Assembly (NCBI GenBank): GCA_900315835.1
Contig: ONAR01000008.1
Span: forward strand, 1 to 64,000
Reading direction: 5' to 3'
From: an uncultured Prevotella sp.
GTDB taxonomy: Bacteria; Bacteroidota; Bacteroidia; Bacteroidales; Bacteroidaceae
DNA: 64,000 nucleotides
This document shows positions 8,554 to 17,293 of this stretch, one piece after another (position 1 is the first letter of the stretch; each line of letters opens with the position of its first letter). The notes under the pieces were generated by a model. That model was not told the origin of the DNA. It worked only from the letters and a program-made list of their open reading frames with translations, and did not search any database. Position numbers and translations under genes: made by a program.

Positions 8554-9816
8554 ATGCAAGAGCTTACCTATACGCTACGCAACGGTCTGCGCGTCATCTG
8601 CATGCCGATGGACACGCCCGTCGTGTATTGCGGCTATCAGATAAAAGCCGGATCGCGCAATGAGGCGACGGGCGACGACGGACTGGCCCACTTCTGCGAG
8701 CACATGACCTTCAAGGGAACACAGCGGCGCAGCGCCGGCATCATCCTTAACAGCCTCGAGAAAGTGGGCGGCAGTCTCAATGCTTACACCAATAAGGAAG
8801 ACACGACTTTCTACGCCAGCGTACTGAAGGAGTACGCCCGGCGCGCCATCGACCTGCTCACCGACATGGTGTTTCATTCGGTCTATCCACAGCGCGAGAT
8901 TGACAAGGAGGTAGAGGTCATCTGCGATGAGATAGAGAGCTACAACGACTCCCCCGCCGACCTCATCTACGACGAATACGAGAACGTGCTGTTTCCCGGC
9001 CACCCGCTCGGCCACAACATTCTCGGAACGGCGGACCGCGTGAGGCAGTTCACCACCGCCGACGCCCTGCGCTTCACCAAAAGCTATTACCGGCCGTCCA
9101 ACGCCGTCTTCTTTATCGCGGGCGATATATTGCCCAACGGGTGCATCCGAGGCCACAGAACGCCGATTACGGCCTTATTGGAGCAAGCTTTTGACCAATA
9201 CGGTTGGCCCGAGGCTGACGTTGGCACGCCAGCGGAGATCCCTACGCCCGCAGCATTGCCCGCACCGCCACGCTTGCTGACGCACGACCGCCACACCCAT
9301 CAGGCACATGTGATGGTGGGCAGCAGGGCATTCAATTTCAACGATCCGAGGCGCACGGCGCTCAGTCTGCTCAACAACATCATCGGCGGACCGGGGATGA
9401 ATGCGCGCCTCAACATCGTACTGCGAGAGCACCGCGGACTGGTTTACACCGTGGAAAGCAGCATGGTAGCCTACAGCGACACAGGCCTATGGAGCACCTA
9501 TCTCGGCTGCGACGAGAAGGATATCAAGCGCTGTCTCTACCTCGTACGCCGCGAACTCGACCGCCTTTGCAGCCAACCGATGACCGAAACCCGGTTGAAA
9601 GCCGCCAAGCGACAGCTGAAAGGGCAGATTGGCATCGCCTGCGACAACCATGAAAACTACGCGCTCGACGCCGCCCGCTACTACCTCTTCCGCAACCGGC
9701 CCTACGACATCAACGCTCAGTTCCGCGCCATCGACGACGTGACGGCTACGCAACTGCAGCAGGTGGCCAACGCCGTGTTTGCCGCAGACCATAGCTGCAC
9801 GCTTATCTATAAATAA
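8554..9816 (+). CDS. M16-family zinc metallopeptidase
   Basis: This is a pitrilysin/insulinase-family peptidase related to mitochondrial processing peptidase and PqqL-like proteins. The inverted zinc motif HFCEH (residues 46-50, HxxEH) and the downstream glutamate region (EVEVICDEIESYND) are intact, so the active half-domain looks functional. A second, catalytically inactive M16C half follows (RGLVYTVESSM). No signal peptide is seen, suggesting a cytoplasmic role. The length of 420 residues matches the single-chain two-domain subfamily. Its stop lies 6 bp from the convergent wbqC-like gene. The native substrate is unknown. Confidence 0.92.
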   Translation: MQELTYTLRNGLRVICMPMDTPVVYCGYQIKAGSRNEATGDDGLAHFCEHMTFKGTQRRSAGIILNSLEKVGGSLNAYTNKEDTTFYASVLKEYARRAIDLLTDMVFHSVYPQREIDKEVEVICDEIESYNDSPADLIYDEYENVLFPGHPLGHNILGTADRVRQFTTADALRFTKSYYRPSNAVFFIAGDILPNGCIRGHRTPITALLEQAFDQYGWPEADVGTPAEIPTPAALPAPPRLLTHDRHTHQAHVMVGSRAFNFNDPRRTALSLLNNIIGGPGMNARLNIVLREHRGLVYTVESSMVAYSDTGLWSTYLGCDEKDIKRCLYLVRRELDRLCSQPMTETRLKAAKRQLKGQIGIACDNHENYALDAARYYLFRNRPYDINAQFRAIDDVTATQLQQVANAVFAADHSCTLIYK

Positions 9817-9822
9817 ATATTA

Positions 9823-10479
9823 TTACAGCCACAGCACAGCCTCGTTGCCCATATTGAACAGCAAATCGAGGATGGAGAGATTGGGCAGGAACCCGAACTT
9901 CTGCTGATAGACCTGATAATAAGGCCGTGCCTCAAACGCCTCATCGGCCAGCGGATGCTTCGGCCGAATGACGTTGCGGTAGTCGTTTTCCTGCGGTATT
10001 GCCTCTTTCCCATTCAACCCATCAACCCCATTCACCCCATCAACCCCATCAACCCCATACTGCGTAGTCAGCCGCAACTCAGGCTCAATATCGAGCAGTT
10101 CGCAAAGCTTCTGCGTAATGGCCATGTTGAAGTCGAGCAGATAGGTCCAGCGCTGTTCAAAGAAAGGACGGAGGTCGTCGGCATAGAACTCGAAGAACGG
10201 GCTCTCGCCGTAGGCCGACAGCAAGGCGTTCCAATGCAGGTGGCGCCAATTGCCATGGTCGCTGATGCGGATATCACGCGTCTCCGTCACGTCGTTGACG
10301 TATTTCTCCACCGGCACGGTGAGCGCCTGCGGTCCCTGCGTGGTGGCGATGACGCAGCGGTTGCGGTAGGTCTGCTTAATGAAATGGTCGTGCTGCTCAA
10401 CGACGCACAACGCGTGGCGGTTAAGCTTCTGGTACCATTGCACCGGACCGAAATAAGTGGTTGACAAGAGACACGTCAT
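9823..10479 (-). CDS. WbqC-family protein with in-frame 9-bp repeat insertion
   Basis: This is a WbqC-like protein (PF08889). The family is common in O-antigen/glycan loci and is found in Bacteroidota beside signal peptidase genes; its biochemical role is unsettled. I chose the start at 10479 (MTCLLSTTYFGPVQWY) because the family starts at this strand; the in-frame upstream extension overlaps the previous gene and is low-complexity. Conserved stretches include YRNRCVIATTQGPQALTVPVE, SDHGNWRHLHWNALLSAY and LSILDLLFNMG near the C-terminus. Residues about 138-156 read as repeated VDG/VNG units, encoded by an ACCCATCAA-type tandem array at 10008-10066. It is the last gene of the dapB-lepB operon, with a 14-bp gap to the gene before it. 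Confidence 0.85.
   Translation of the reverse strand: MTCLLSTTYFGPVQWYQKLNRHALCVVEQHDHFIKQTYRNRCVIATTQGPQALTVPVEKYVNDVTETRDIRISDHGNWRHLHWNALLSAYGESPFFEFYADDLRPFFEQRWTYLLDFNMAITQKLCELLDIEPELRLTTQYGVDGVDGVNGVDGLNGKEAIPQENDYRNVIRPKHPLADEAFEARPYYQVYQQKFGFLPNLSILDLLFNMGNEAVLWL
10008..10066. repeat. 9-bp ACCCATCAA-type array inside a coding region
   Basis: About six tandem 9-mers of the form CCCATCAAC/CCCATTCAA lie within the WbqC-family gene. On the coding strand they are read as VDG/VNG triplets. The same family occurs at 39712-39890, 46108-46150 and 52883-52976. Confidence 0.85.
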
Positions 10480-10493
10480 ACAGCCGGCAGCAA

Positions 10494-10922
10494 TTAAAGA
10501 AAACGGCGGCCCCGGCCCACAATCTGGTGCTTGTGCACGAGGCGGCATCCGTGGCCCGTATCGACGAGGTAGAGGCAACAGTCGTCGCACCCGCAGCGGT
10601 CACAGCAGCGGAAAGGAATGCGGTAGCGTCGGCCGGCGACGGTGATGGTGTCGCCCGGCACGGCCACGACGCAGCCGATGGCCTCGTCGCGGCTGTAGAG
10701 GGAGATGCAGGGCGGCGTGCCGGAGGTGTCGAACACCACGATGTCGCCACGACTGAAGTTTGCGGTGCGCGCGAGCTTGTTCACCCATACCCTGTCGCCC
10801 CGACGCAGCTCACGGCCGATATCGGAAGGCACACGGCAAAGGCTGAACGCCACAGCGCGAACCCCCATGACAAGGACAAGGGCCACACATAAGGCGGCCG
10901 CAAACTTCAGCACCTGCTTCAT
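10494..10922 (-). CDS. S26 signal-peptidase-like paralogue lacking catalytic Ser and Lys
   Basis: This 142-residue membrane-anchored protein has a short signal peptidase I (S26) fold. Residues 5-22 are a transmembrane anchor. The box that normally reads PSxSMxPTLxxGD is VPSDIGRELRRGD, placing Ile35 where the nucleophilic serine should be. The Lys box, normally KRxVGLPGD, reads GCVVAVPGD, so Gly83 replaces the general-base lysine. A Cys-rich segment (seven Cys between about 106 and 126) follows, then a terminal VxKHQIVGR resembling the S26 C-box. It overlaps lepB by an ATGA (10919-10922), so it is translationally coupled. It is probably a non-catalytic paralogue or partner of LepB; an alternative catalytic arrangement cannot be excluded. 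Confidence 0.75.
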   Translation of the reverse strand: MKQVLKFAAALCVALVLVMGVRAVAFSLCRVPSDIGRELRRGDRVWVNKLARTANFSRGDIVVFDTSGTPPCISLYSRDEAIGCVVAVPGDTITVAGRRYRIPFRCCDRCGCDDCCLYLVDTGHGCRLVHKHQIVGRGRRFL

Positions 10923-12385
10923 TTAATCTTGTCAACCCATTTGAACAACCTGCCCCAGCGCACGCCGCTGAAGCCCTTACGGTCGGGGTCGGAGCTCCAC
11001 CAGATGAAGATAGGCTTGCCTACAATATGGTCCTCAGGCACGAAACCCCAGTAGCGCGAGTCGGCCGAATTGTGACGATTGTCGCCCATCATCCAGTAGT
11101 AATCAAGCTTAAAGGTGTAGCTGTGGGCCTCCTTGCCGTTGATATAGATATGGTTGTTCTTCACCACGAGGTCGTTGCCCTCATACACGCGGATAGGCCG
11201 CTCGTAGATAGCGATATTCTTCATGGTGAGCTTCACCGTGGCGCCTTTCTTTGGAATCCAGATGGGGCCGTAGTTGTCCACCGTCCATCCCGTCCAGGCA
11301 TCGAGCGGGTAGAGACCGCCCGGCTGCGCGTCGGTGTTGAGTTTGATGCTCGCCACAAGGTCCTTGCGGCCGCTGAGGTACTTCACGGCACGCCTAGTGA
11401 GCGGCATGAAGCGGTTCTGGTTGAGGCTTGTCAGGTCTTCCTGCGAGATGTCCAGCATCTTCAGCACGTCGTCGGGGATATTGGCCTTCAGCTTCACGTA
11501 ATAGCTATACTGCACATTCTCCGGCTCTTTGTTGGGTTTGCCGTTGATGTAAATGATGCGGTTCTTTATCTGCAGGGTCTGTCCGGGCAGGCCCACGCAG
11601 CGCTTCACATAGTTCTCGCGGCGGTCGGTCGGCCGGTGGCTGATGGAGCCGTACTCCACGGGATTGTTGACGATATAGTCACGGCCGATGGCGCGCATCG
11701 TCTTATAGTAGTCCCACTGCTGCTGCGGCGAGAGTGTGGCGGGATTGACGGGATTGGGGGTCTGCTGCTGGTAGATCTGCTCGCCGAGACCGTAAATCAT
11801 GCCGTAATAGTCCTGCGCCTGGTAGCGGTCCTCGGTCAGGATGGAGTCGCCGGCGGGATAGTTGAACACCACGATGTCGTTGAGCCGCACATGGCCCAGC
11901 CCCTTGATGCGGCGGTAGTCCCAGTGGGGCCACTCTATGTAGCTCCTGGTGTGGATGATGGGCAGCGTGTGCTGCGTGAGGGGCATGGTGAGCGGTGTCT
12001 GCGGGATGCGCGGGCCGTAGCTGAGTTTCGACACAAACAGGTAGTCGCCCGTAAGCAGGCTCTTCTCCAGCGACGACGAGGGGATGACGTAGTTCTGGAA
12101 GAGGAACAGGTTGATGAAATACACGGCAACCAGAGCGAACACCAGGGCATCGACCCAGCTCATGATGAACCGGACGGGACTGGACGCCTCTTTCCACCAC
12201 TGCCACCGCACCTTCTTCGTGATGTAGCAGTCGAGGATGAACAGCGCGCCGAGCAGGGTGAGCACCCAGCCGACAACCGTGCGCGGCGACATCCAGATGA
12301 TAAAGGCAACATAGCAAACAAAGGCAATGGCAAACTTTATCCATTGCCGTTTCATATTGAGCTGGGCTTTTTCCTTGTCAATCAT
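10919..12385 (-). CDS. lepB: Signal peptidase I
   Basis: This inner-membrane serine protease removes signal peptides from exported preproteins. Two or three N-terminal transmembrane helices (about 17-33, 40-55 and 78-97) precede box B, VIPSSSLEKSLLTGD, with nucleophile Ser105. The lysine box is ENYVKRCVGLPGQ, and the C-terminal box reads MMGDNRHNSADSRYWGFVPEDHIVGK. At 488 residues it is longer than E. coli LepB, with a large insertion between the Ser and Lys boxes, as in many Bacteroidota. A second possible start (MKRQWIKF, 12355) would remove only ten residues. It lies in the operon dapB-lepB-lepB paralogue-wbqC. Confidence 0.93.
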   Translation of the reverse strand: MIDKEKAQLNMKRQWIKFAIAFVCYVAFIIWMSPRTVVGWVLTLLGALFILDCYITKKVRWQWWKEASSPVRFIMSWVDALVFALVAVYFINLFLFQNYVIPSSSLEKSLLTGDYLFVSKLSYGPRIPQTPLTMPLTQHTLPIIHTRSYIEWPHWDYRRIKGLGHVRLNDIVVFNYPAGDSILTEDRYQAQDYYGMIYGLGEQIYQQQTPNPVNPATLSPQQQWDYYKTMRAIGRDYIVNNPVEYGSISHRPTDRRENYVKRCVGLPGQTLQIKNRIIYINGKPNKEPENVQYSYYVKLKANIPDDVLKMLDISQEDLTSLNQNRFMPLTRRAVKYLSGRKDLVASIKLNTDAQPGGLYPLDAWTGWTVDNYGPIWIPKKGATVKLTMKNIAIYERPIRVYEGNDLVVKNNHIYINGKEAHSYTFKLDYYWMMGDNRHNSADSRYWGFVPEDHIVGKPIFIWWSSDPDRKGFSGVRWGRLFKWVDKIK

Positions 12386-12429
12386 TTTCTTGTCAGCAAT
12401 TAAAACGGCGGTTAAACAGTAGTTAGAAC

Positions 12430-13185
12430 TCAGAACTTGAACAGGTCGCTGGTGGTGAGCAGGCCGGTGTGGTCCTTCGTGAACTCGGCGGCCAGCACGG
12501 CCCCGAGTGCAAAGCCCTTGCGCGAGTGGGCGTCGTGGGTGATGGTGATGCAGTCGGCCTCAGAGTCGTAGCTGATGCTGTGGATGCCCGGCACCTCGTC
12601 GTGGCGGATGCTGCTCACGAGCAGCTCGTCGTCGCGATGGTCGTCGGAGCCGTCGACATGGCCGTCGTCCCACCTCACGCTGCCGGCTTTCCACGACTGC
12701 TTGCGGTCGAGGCGGTCAACAATCTCCTCGGCCAGCGTGATGGCGGTGCCCGACGGTGCGTCGAGCTTATGCACGTGGTGGGTCTCGGTCAACTGAACGT
12801 CGTACTGCGGGAACTGGTTCATGATCTTGGCCAGATACCGGTTGACAGCCGAGAAGATGGCCACGCCAATGGAGAAGTTGCTCGCCCAGAAGAGAGTCTG
12901 CTTGCCGTCTTTGGTCAGCGCTTCAACGTCGGCCTTGTGGTCTTTCATCCAACCCGTCGAACCGCTCACCACCTTCACATTGTGGGCGAAGGCCTTAAGG
13001 TAGTTGCCGTAGGCAGCCGTCGGATTGGTAAACTCAATGGCCACATCGGCCGAGGCAAAGGCAGGACTGTCAAAGTCAGCCTGGTTGTCTACATCTATCT
13101 TACACACAATTTCGTGGCCGCGGGCAATGGCAATCTGCTCAATCATATGACCCATCTTGCCATAGCCAATCAATGCTATCTTCAT
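12430..13185 (-). CDS. dapB: 4-hydroxy-tetrahydrodipicolinate reductase
   Basis: DapB catalyses the NAD(P)H-dependent reduction in lysine/diaminopimelate synthesis, feeding peptidoglycan cross-linking. The nucleotide-binding motif is IALIGYGKMGHMIE at the N-terminus. The catalytic and substrate-binding segment reads ETHHVHKLDAPSGTA, with the conserved His pair and Lys. The length of 251 residues is typical. It is the first gene of a leftward operon with lepB 44 bp downstream; dapB and lepB neighbourhoods are common in Bacteroidota. A -7 box lies at 13229-13236. Confidence 0.95.
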   Translation of the reverse strand: MKIALIGYGKMGHMIEQIAIARGHEIVCKIDVDNQADFDSPAFASADVAIEFTNPTAAYGNYLKAFAHNVKVVSGSTGWMKDHKADVEALTKDGKQTLFWASNFSIGVAIFSAVNRYLAKIMNQFPQYDVQLTETHHVHKLDAPSGTAITLAEEIVDRLDRKQSWKAGSVRWDDGHVDGSDDHRDDELLVSSIRHDEVPGIHSISYDSEADCITITHDAHSRKGFALGAVLAAEFTKDHTGLLTTSDLFKF

Positions 13186-13228
13186 AATCTAATCGTTTAT
13201 ATATCATGCAAAATTAACGATTTTGCCG

Positions 13229-13236
13229 CAAAGATA
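13229..13236 (-). promoter_or_regulatory. -7 box (TATCTTTG on minus strand) for dapB operon
   Basis: CAAAGATA on the plus strand reads TATCTTTG on the minus strand, 43 bases upstream of dapB, giving a short leader for the dapB-lepB-wbqC operon. Confidence 0.5.
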
Positions 13237-13343
13237 GCACCATATCGCAATTAAATAACCTAAATTGACTCATTATAAAGCAATTTTGCCCGCTTTGGTG
13301 TTAAATAAGACTACAATCGTCGCAATTATTGTGAAGTTTATCG

Positions 13344-13351
13344 TAACTTTG
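13344..13351 (+). promoter_or_regulatory. -7 box (TAACTTTG) for the PCMD surface locus
   Basis: TAACTTTG lies 33 bases upstream of the ATG at 13385 in the AT-rich divergent region between dapB and the PCMD operon. Confidence 0.5.
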
Positions 13352-13384
13352 CAAAGCGTATAATGATGAAATAGACACTAAAGT

Positions 13385-14581
13385 ATGCTTTATATAATCA
13401 GGACAACAGGGAAAGCCCTTGTGATGGCCGCCGTGATGGCGCTGCCGCTTTCCTCGTGTATCAAGGAGGAGGCGCTCAACGCCGAAGCCGACATTACGGG
13501 CGTCAGTCTTGGCGAGGGCCAACAGCTGATGCGCGAGCCGGTAATCAACAACAACGACGTAACGCTCTACGCCAACACCGGCGACAGCATTCTTGCACCG
13601 GTGTTCACGCTGACCGAGGGCGCCACCATCAGTCCGGCTTCGGGCACACCACGACAGTTCTTTAAGACCGAGATGCAGGTTACCGCCAACGAAGACGGTA
13701 CCAACGATACCACGTATGTTTACGAGTCGACGCCACAGACCTACACCGTCACCTCGCAGGATGGGCATTGGACGAAGGAATACTCGGTCAACATCGTCAA
13801 CAATGCCACACCATCCGACTACCACTTCGACAACGTAAGGTATTACATGTTCGGCGGGCAGCCGGCTTTCCAGATTTTCTATGAGACGGTCGGCGGCAAC
13901 CGCATCGACTGGGGCAGCGGCAACGCCGGAGCTATGGTGACGCTGGCCGCATCCAAGCCTTCTTACTCCGACTATCCCACCTCGCAGGCTGACGGCGGCG
14001 TCAGCGGAAAGTGCGCCAAACTCACCACCATCTCCACCGGTGCGCTCGGAACGATGTTCGGCGCGCCTATCGCGGCAGGTAACCTGTTTCTGGGCTCGTT
14101 TGTAGTGAACATGCAGGATATGCCTGCCTCGACGCATTTCGGCATACCATTGCACAACACCGTACCCACCTCGATGACCGGCTATTACAAATACCAGCCG
14201 GGTGCGGAATACCGCAGGCGTACGGGCTCGGCAGGCAACTACGGCACCGAACCGGTACCGGGCAAGACCGACGACTTTGCTATCTACGCCATCGTGTATG
14301 AGGTGACCGACGACGCGCCCTACGTCGACGGCAACACCGTGATGACCTCAAAGAACATCGTATTGCGCGCCGAGGTCACCGACCATCAGTCGGGCAACGA
14401 ATGGGTGCAGTTCAATGTGCCCTTCAAACAGCAGAACGGCAAGACCATAGACGAGCAGAAACTCATCGACGGCAAATACAACATCGCCATCGTGCTCTCA
14501 TCGAGCGCCGACGGTGCCTCATTCTCCGGCGCCATCGGCAGCACCCTTTACGTAGACGAAATCCACCTCAACTATGAATAA
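13385..14581 (+). CDS. PCMD-domain lipoprotein
   Basis: This is a surface or periplasmic lipoprotein of the Bacteroidota PCMD family (putative carbohydrate metabolism domain). A short hydrophobic leader ends in the lipobox PLSSC with Cys25. An N-terminal beta-sandwich (about 30-150, ending YTVTSQDGHWTKEYSV) precedes the PCMD jelly-roll, which ends with the typical STLYVDEIHLNYE. It probably binds or processes glycan, but no catalytic residues can be assigned. It overlaps the next gene by 8 bp, so the two are coupled. The length of 398 residues is in the usual range. Confidence 0.82.
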   Translation: MLYIIRTTGKALVMAAVMALPLSSCIKEEALNAEADITGVSLGEGQQLMREPVINNNDVTLYANTGDSILAPVFTLTEGATISPASGTPRQFFKTEMQVTANEDGTNDTTYVYESTPQTYTVTSQDGHWTKEYSVNIVNNATPSDYHFDNVRYYMFGGQPAFQIFYETVGGNRIDWGSGNAGAMVTLAASKPSYSDYPTSQADGGVSGKCAKLTTISTGALGTMFGAPIAAGNLFLGSFVVNMQDMPASTHFGIPLHNTVPTSMTGYYKYQPGAEYRRRTGSAGNYGTEPVPGKTDDFAIYAIVYEVTDDAPYVDGNTVMTSKNIVLRAEVTDHQSGNEWVQFNVPFKQQNGKTIDEQKLIDGKYNIAIVLSSSADGASFSGAIGSTLYVDEIHLNYE

Positions 14582-15371
14582 GATGACCCTCAATACATTG
14601 GCCGCCATGGCCTTTGCCACAATGCTCAGCGCACCCGCCTTTGGCCAGAACAGCGTGGGCGACCGCGACCAGAACCTCATCAACATGACCTCGAAAGGAT
14701 GGGAATGGGAGCTCAACGCTGGCCTCAACGTCGGTGGCGCAGCACCTCTCGGCATGCCGAGGGAACTAAGGAAGATACGCAAATACAACCCGGGCTTCAA
14801 CACCTCGCTCGAGGGCAGGGTAACCAAATGGTGGGGCCAAGGCCGCCACTGGGGCACCTCCATCGGACTGGAATTTGAGAACAAGTCGATGGACGTCAAC
14901 GCCGACGTGAAGAACTACCATACGGAGATCATCCGTGACGGCGACCGCGTGAGCGGCTATTGGACGGGCTTCGTCCACATCAAATACGACGCCACCTACT
15001 TCACCATTCCCATCACGGCCGACTACCGCTTCAACGACCGGTGGAAGGTGCGCGCCGGCACCTTCCTCTCATGGCGCACCGACGGCGAGTTCAGCGGCTA
15101 CGTCACCGACGGCTACCTGCGCAGCGGCATCCCCACCGGCGAGAAGATTGTCTATGAGAAAGGACAGCAGGCTGCCTACGACTTCAACGACGACCTGCGC
15201 ACGTTCACCTGGGGCGCCCTCATCGGCGGCTCATGGCGCGCCTACCGCCACTTCTCGGTCAACGTCAACGTAACCTACGACTTCAACAACATCTTCCGCA
15301 GTGGGTTCACCACGGTGCGCAACACGCTCCACCCCATCTACGGCAACATCGGATTCGGCTATAGCTTTTAA
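14574..15371 (+). CDS. Outer-membrane beta-barrel protein (PorT-like)
   Basis: This is an exported beta-barrel protein of 265 residues. A signal peptide ends near APAFGQ, followed by alternating amphipathic strands and a C-terminal aromatic strand (GNIGFGYSF), the classic outer-membrane insertion signal. It resembles the Bacteroidota outer-membrane beta-barrel domain PF13568, but no specific function is recognisable. It is coupled to the upstream PCMD lipoprotein by an 8-bp overlap and is followed after 45 bp by a second PCMD protein. Context suggests a small surface complex. Confidence 0.7.
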   Translation: MNKMTLNTLAAMAFATMLSAPAFGQNSVGDRDQNLINMTSKGWEWELNAGLNVGGAAPLGMPRELRKIRKYNPGFNTSLEGRVTKWWGQGRHWGTSIGLEFENKSMDVNADVKNYHTEIIRDGDRVSGYWTGFVHIKYDATYFTIPITADYRFNDRWKVRAGTFLSWRTDGEFSGYVTDGYLRSGIPTGEKIVYEKGQQAAYDFNDDLRTFTWGALIGGSWRAYRHFSVNVNVTYDFNNIFRSGFTTVRNTLHPIYGNIGFGYSF

Positions 15372-15416
15372 TCAGCATAACATCAAATCAGTTAATATAT
15401 CAAATCAGTTTAAGGT

Positions 15417-16955
15417 ATGAAGAAAGTATTTACCCTATTAGTGTCGGCCCTGATGGCAACGGCTTCGTTTGCCACCGACTACACCGACAACCTCACCGTA
15501 ACGGTGAACGGAACGGCCATGCCGGCCATCCAGTCAACCATCTCTGTGACAGAGAATGCTGACGGCACCTACAAGTTCTCGCTCAACAACTTTAAGTTCA
15601 TGACAATGTCACTCGGTGACATCGTCGTCGACAACATCGCTGGCACCACCAGCAATGGCGTGACCTCGTTGAAAGCCGCACAGGATGTCACGCTCTCAAT
15701 GGGCACCATGCCCCTCAGCCTGATAGCCGAGAAGACAGACGGAAAGCTTTATGCGCTGATCGATATCTACTACCCTCTCCTGAAGCAGACCATCCACGTG
15801 GTGTTTGGCAACAACGACGGCCTCGGCTACCAGCTTAAGAACAGCGGATTCGAGGACTGGCATACGGCAACATTGAGTTCGATGATGGGAACTGCCAGTG
15901 GAGATGAGCCTAACAACTGGCACGACATGCTGAGCTGCTCATACGGCAACCCCGTAATTGGCTATTTTGCCGCCTACAATCCTTTCGTATTCAAGACTGA
16001 CACTGTACGTCCGGGTTCCGCCGGCAAGCAGGCTGCCTTGCTGAGGTCCTTTGAGATATTTGGCATCGTTGCCAACGGCACGCTGACCACCGGCCGTCTG
16101 AACGCAGGCTCGACCACGGCTGAGGACCTGAGCAACCACGCTTACCTCGACATGAGCAAGACGGACAAGGATAGCAACGGCGACCCCTTCTACCAGACCG
16201 TGAACGGCACACCCGACAGCGTGGCCGTTTGGATGGCCTTCAAGCAGGGTACACCCAATGCCACTTATCCACATGCCACACTGAGCGCAGCACTGACCGA
16301 CGGCACCTATTATCAGGATCCTGACTCCGTCACATACACCAACGTACGCGCACTGGCAAAGGACACCACCATCACCACAACCTTCACCACCGGCCTGCCC
16401 GTCTGGAAGCGCGTGGTTGTGCCTTTCAACATGATTGACGCCAACGTGGAGGGCAAGGCCTTGCTGCTGACCATGGCCACCAACGCCAATCCCGGCAAGG
16501 GCAGCACCGACTCGCTATATGTTGACGACCTGAGCCTTATCTACAACACGCCTATAGTGGAGGACATCGCCTACAAGGGTACCACCATCAGCGGCTTCAA
16601 AGCCGCCACTACGCGCTACACCATCAAAGATGCAGGCGTGGTAAGCCTCGACGACATCACCGTGAAGACAAGCGGCGCCAACGGCGCGCGCGTCTATACG
16701 GAGATGCGTCAGTCAGGCGCCGATGCCGTGGTGACGGTCTCTGTCTATAGCGGCGACCTCTCGGCCAGCCAGGTGTATACGCTGACCTTCACGGGCGCCA
16801 CCACCGGCGTGCGCGCCGTCGAGGTGAACGATGCCAAGACAGCCGCTCAGCCCGTCGAAATCTACGCCATCAACGGCCAGCGCGTCAGCTCGATGCAACC
16901 CGGTCAGGTGTACATCGTCAAGCAGGGCAATAAGACCGTCAAGGTGGTGAAGTAA
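15417..16955 (+). CDS. Calycin-like/PCMD surface protein with T9SS-like C-terminal tail
   Basis: This is an exported multi-domain surface protein of 512 residues. A signal peptide ends near ASFAT. An N-terminal calycin-like beta-barrel domain (about 20-130, NLTVTVNGTAM ... IHVVFGN) is followed by a PCMD jelly-roll (about 140-380, GFEDWHTA ... DSLYVDDLSLIY), a small beta domain (about 380-465) and a C-terminal VEIYAINGQRV ... GQVYIVKQGNKTVKVVK segment. That last part resembles the type IX secretion (Por) sorting domain. It is the third gene of the PCMD/barrel operon. A strong terminator follows at 16986-17027. Confidence 0.78.
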   Translation: MKKVFTLLVSALMATASFATDYTDNLTVTVNGTAMPAIQSTISVTENADGTYKFSLNNFKFMTMSLGDIVVDNIAGTTSNGVTSLKAAQDVTLSMGTMPLSLIAEKTDGKLYALIDIYYPLLKQTIHVVFGNNDGLGYQLKNSGFEDWHTATLSSMMGTASGDEPNNWHDMLSCSYGNPVIGYFAAYNPFVFKTDTVRPGSAGKQAALLRSFEIFGIVANGTLTTGRLNAGSTTAEDLSNHAYLDMSKTDKDSNGDPFYQTVNGTPDSVAVWMAFKQGTPNATYPHATLSAALTDGTYYQDPDSVTYTNVRALAKDTTITTTFTTGLPVWKRVVVPFNMIDANVEGKALLLTMATNANPGKGSTDSLYVDDLSLIYNTPIVEDIAYKGTTISGFKAATTRYTIKDAGVVSLDDITVKTSGANGARVYTEMRQSGADAVVTVSVYSGDLSASQVYTLTFTGATTGVRAVEVNDAKTAAQPVEIYAINGQRVSSMQPGQVYIVKQGNKTVKVVK

Positions 16956-16985
16956 GCAGCCGCATTTAGCGGAGCTGAAAATAAT

Positions 16986-17027
16986 AATCGGCAAATCCTA
17001 TAATGTTGGGATTTGCCGATTTTTTTT
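16986..17027 (+). terminator. Rho-independent terminator of the PCMD operon
   Basis: A perfect 13-bp stem (AATCGGCAAATCC / GGATTTGCCGATT) with a 10-nt loop is followed by a run of seven to eight T. It is the clearest intrinsic terminator in the window. Confidence 0.9.
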
Positions 17028-17043
17028 CGTCACTTTTTCCCTT

Positions 17044-17226
17044 GGTGGCAGTGTAGTGGCCGACCTGGTGTCGGCCACCAACCCTTGGTAAGGATTTCCC
17101 GCCAATACCGGCGGACGGCATGGATTTCCCGCCAATACCGGCGGACGGCATGGATTTCCCGTCAATTCCATCAATACCGGCGGACGGTGGCCGGCACCAG
17201 GCCGGCCACTACACTGCCACCGAAGA
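17044..17226. repeat. Composite repeat: inverted REP-like arms around a 30-bp tandem array
   Basis: Two REP-like elements in opposite orientation (17051-17083 and 17186-17214), each with an outer GGTGGCA/TGCCACC extension, flank two identical 30-bp units plus a modified third (17092-17187). Each unit contains GGATTTCCCG and CCGGCGGACGG. No credible gene lies in this 338-bp intergenic region. Confidence 0.85.
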
Positions 17227-17293
17227 AGGCACCGTCCACAGAAGCAGGCGACACTGCCACCAAGGTATGCGACTAAAAACAACCGAATGGCTA

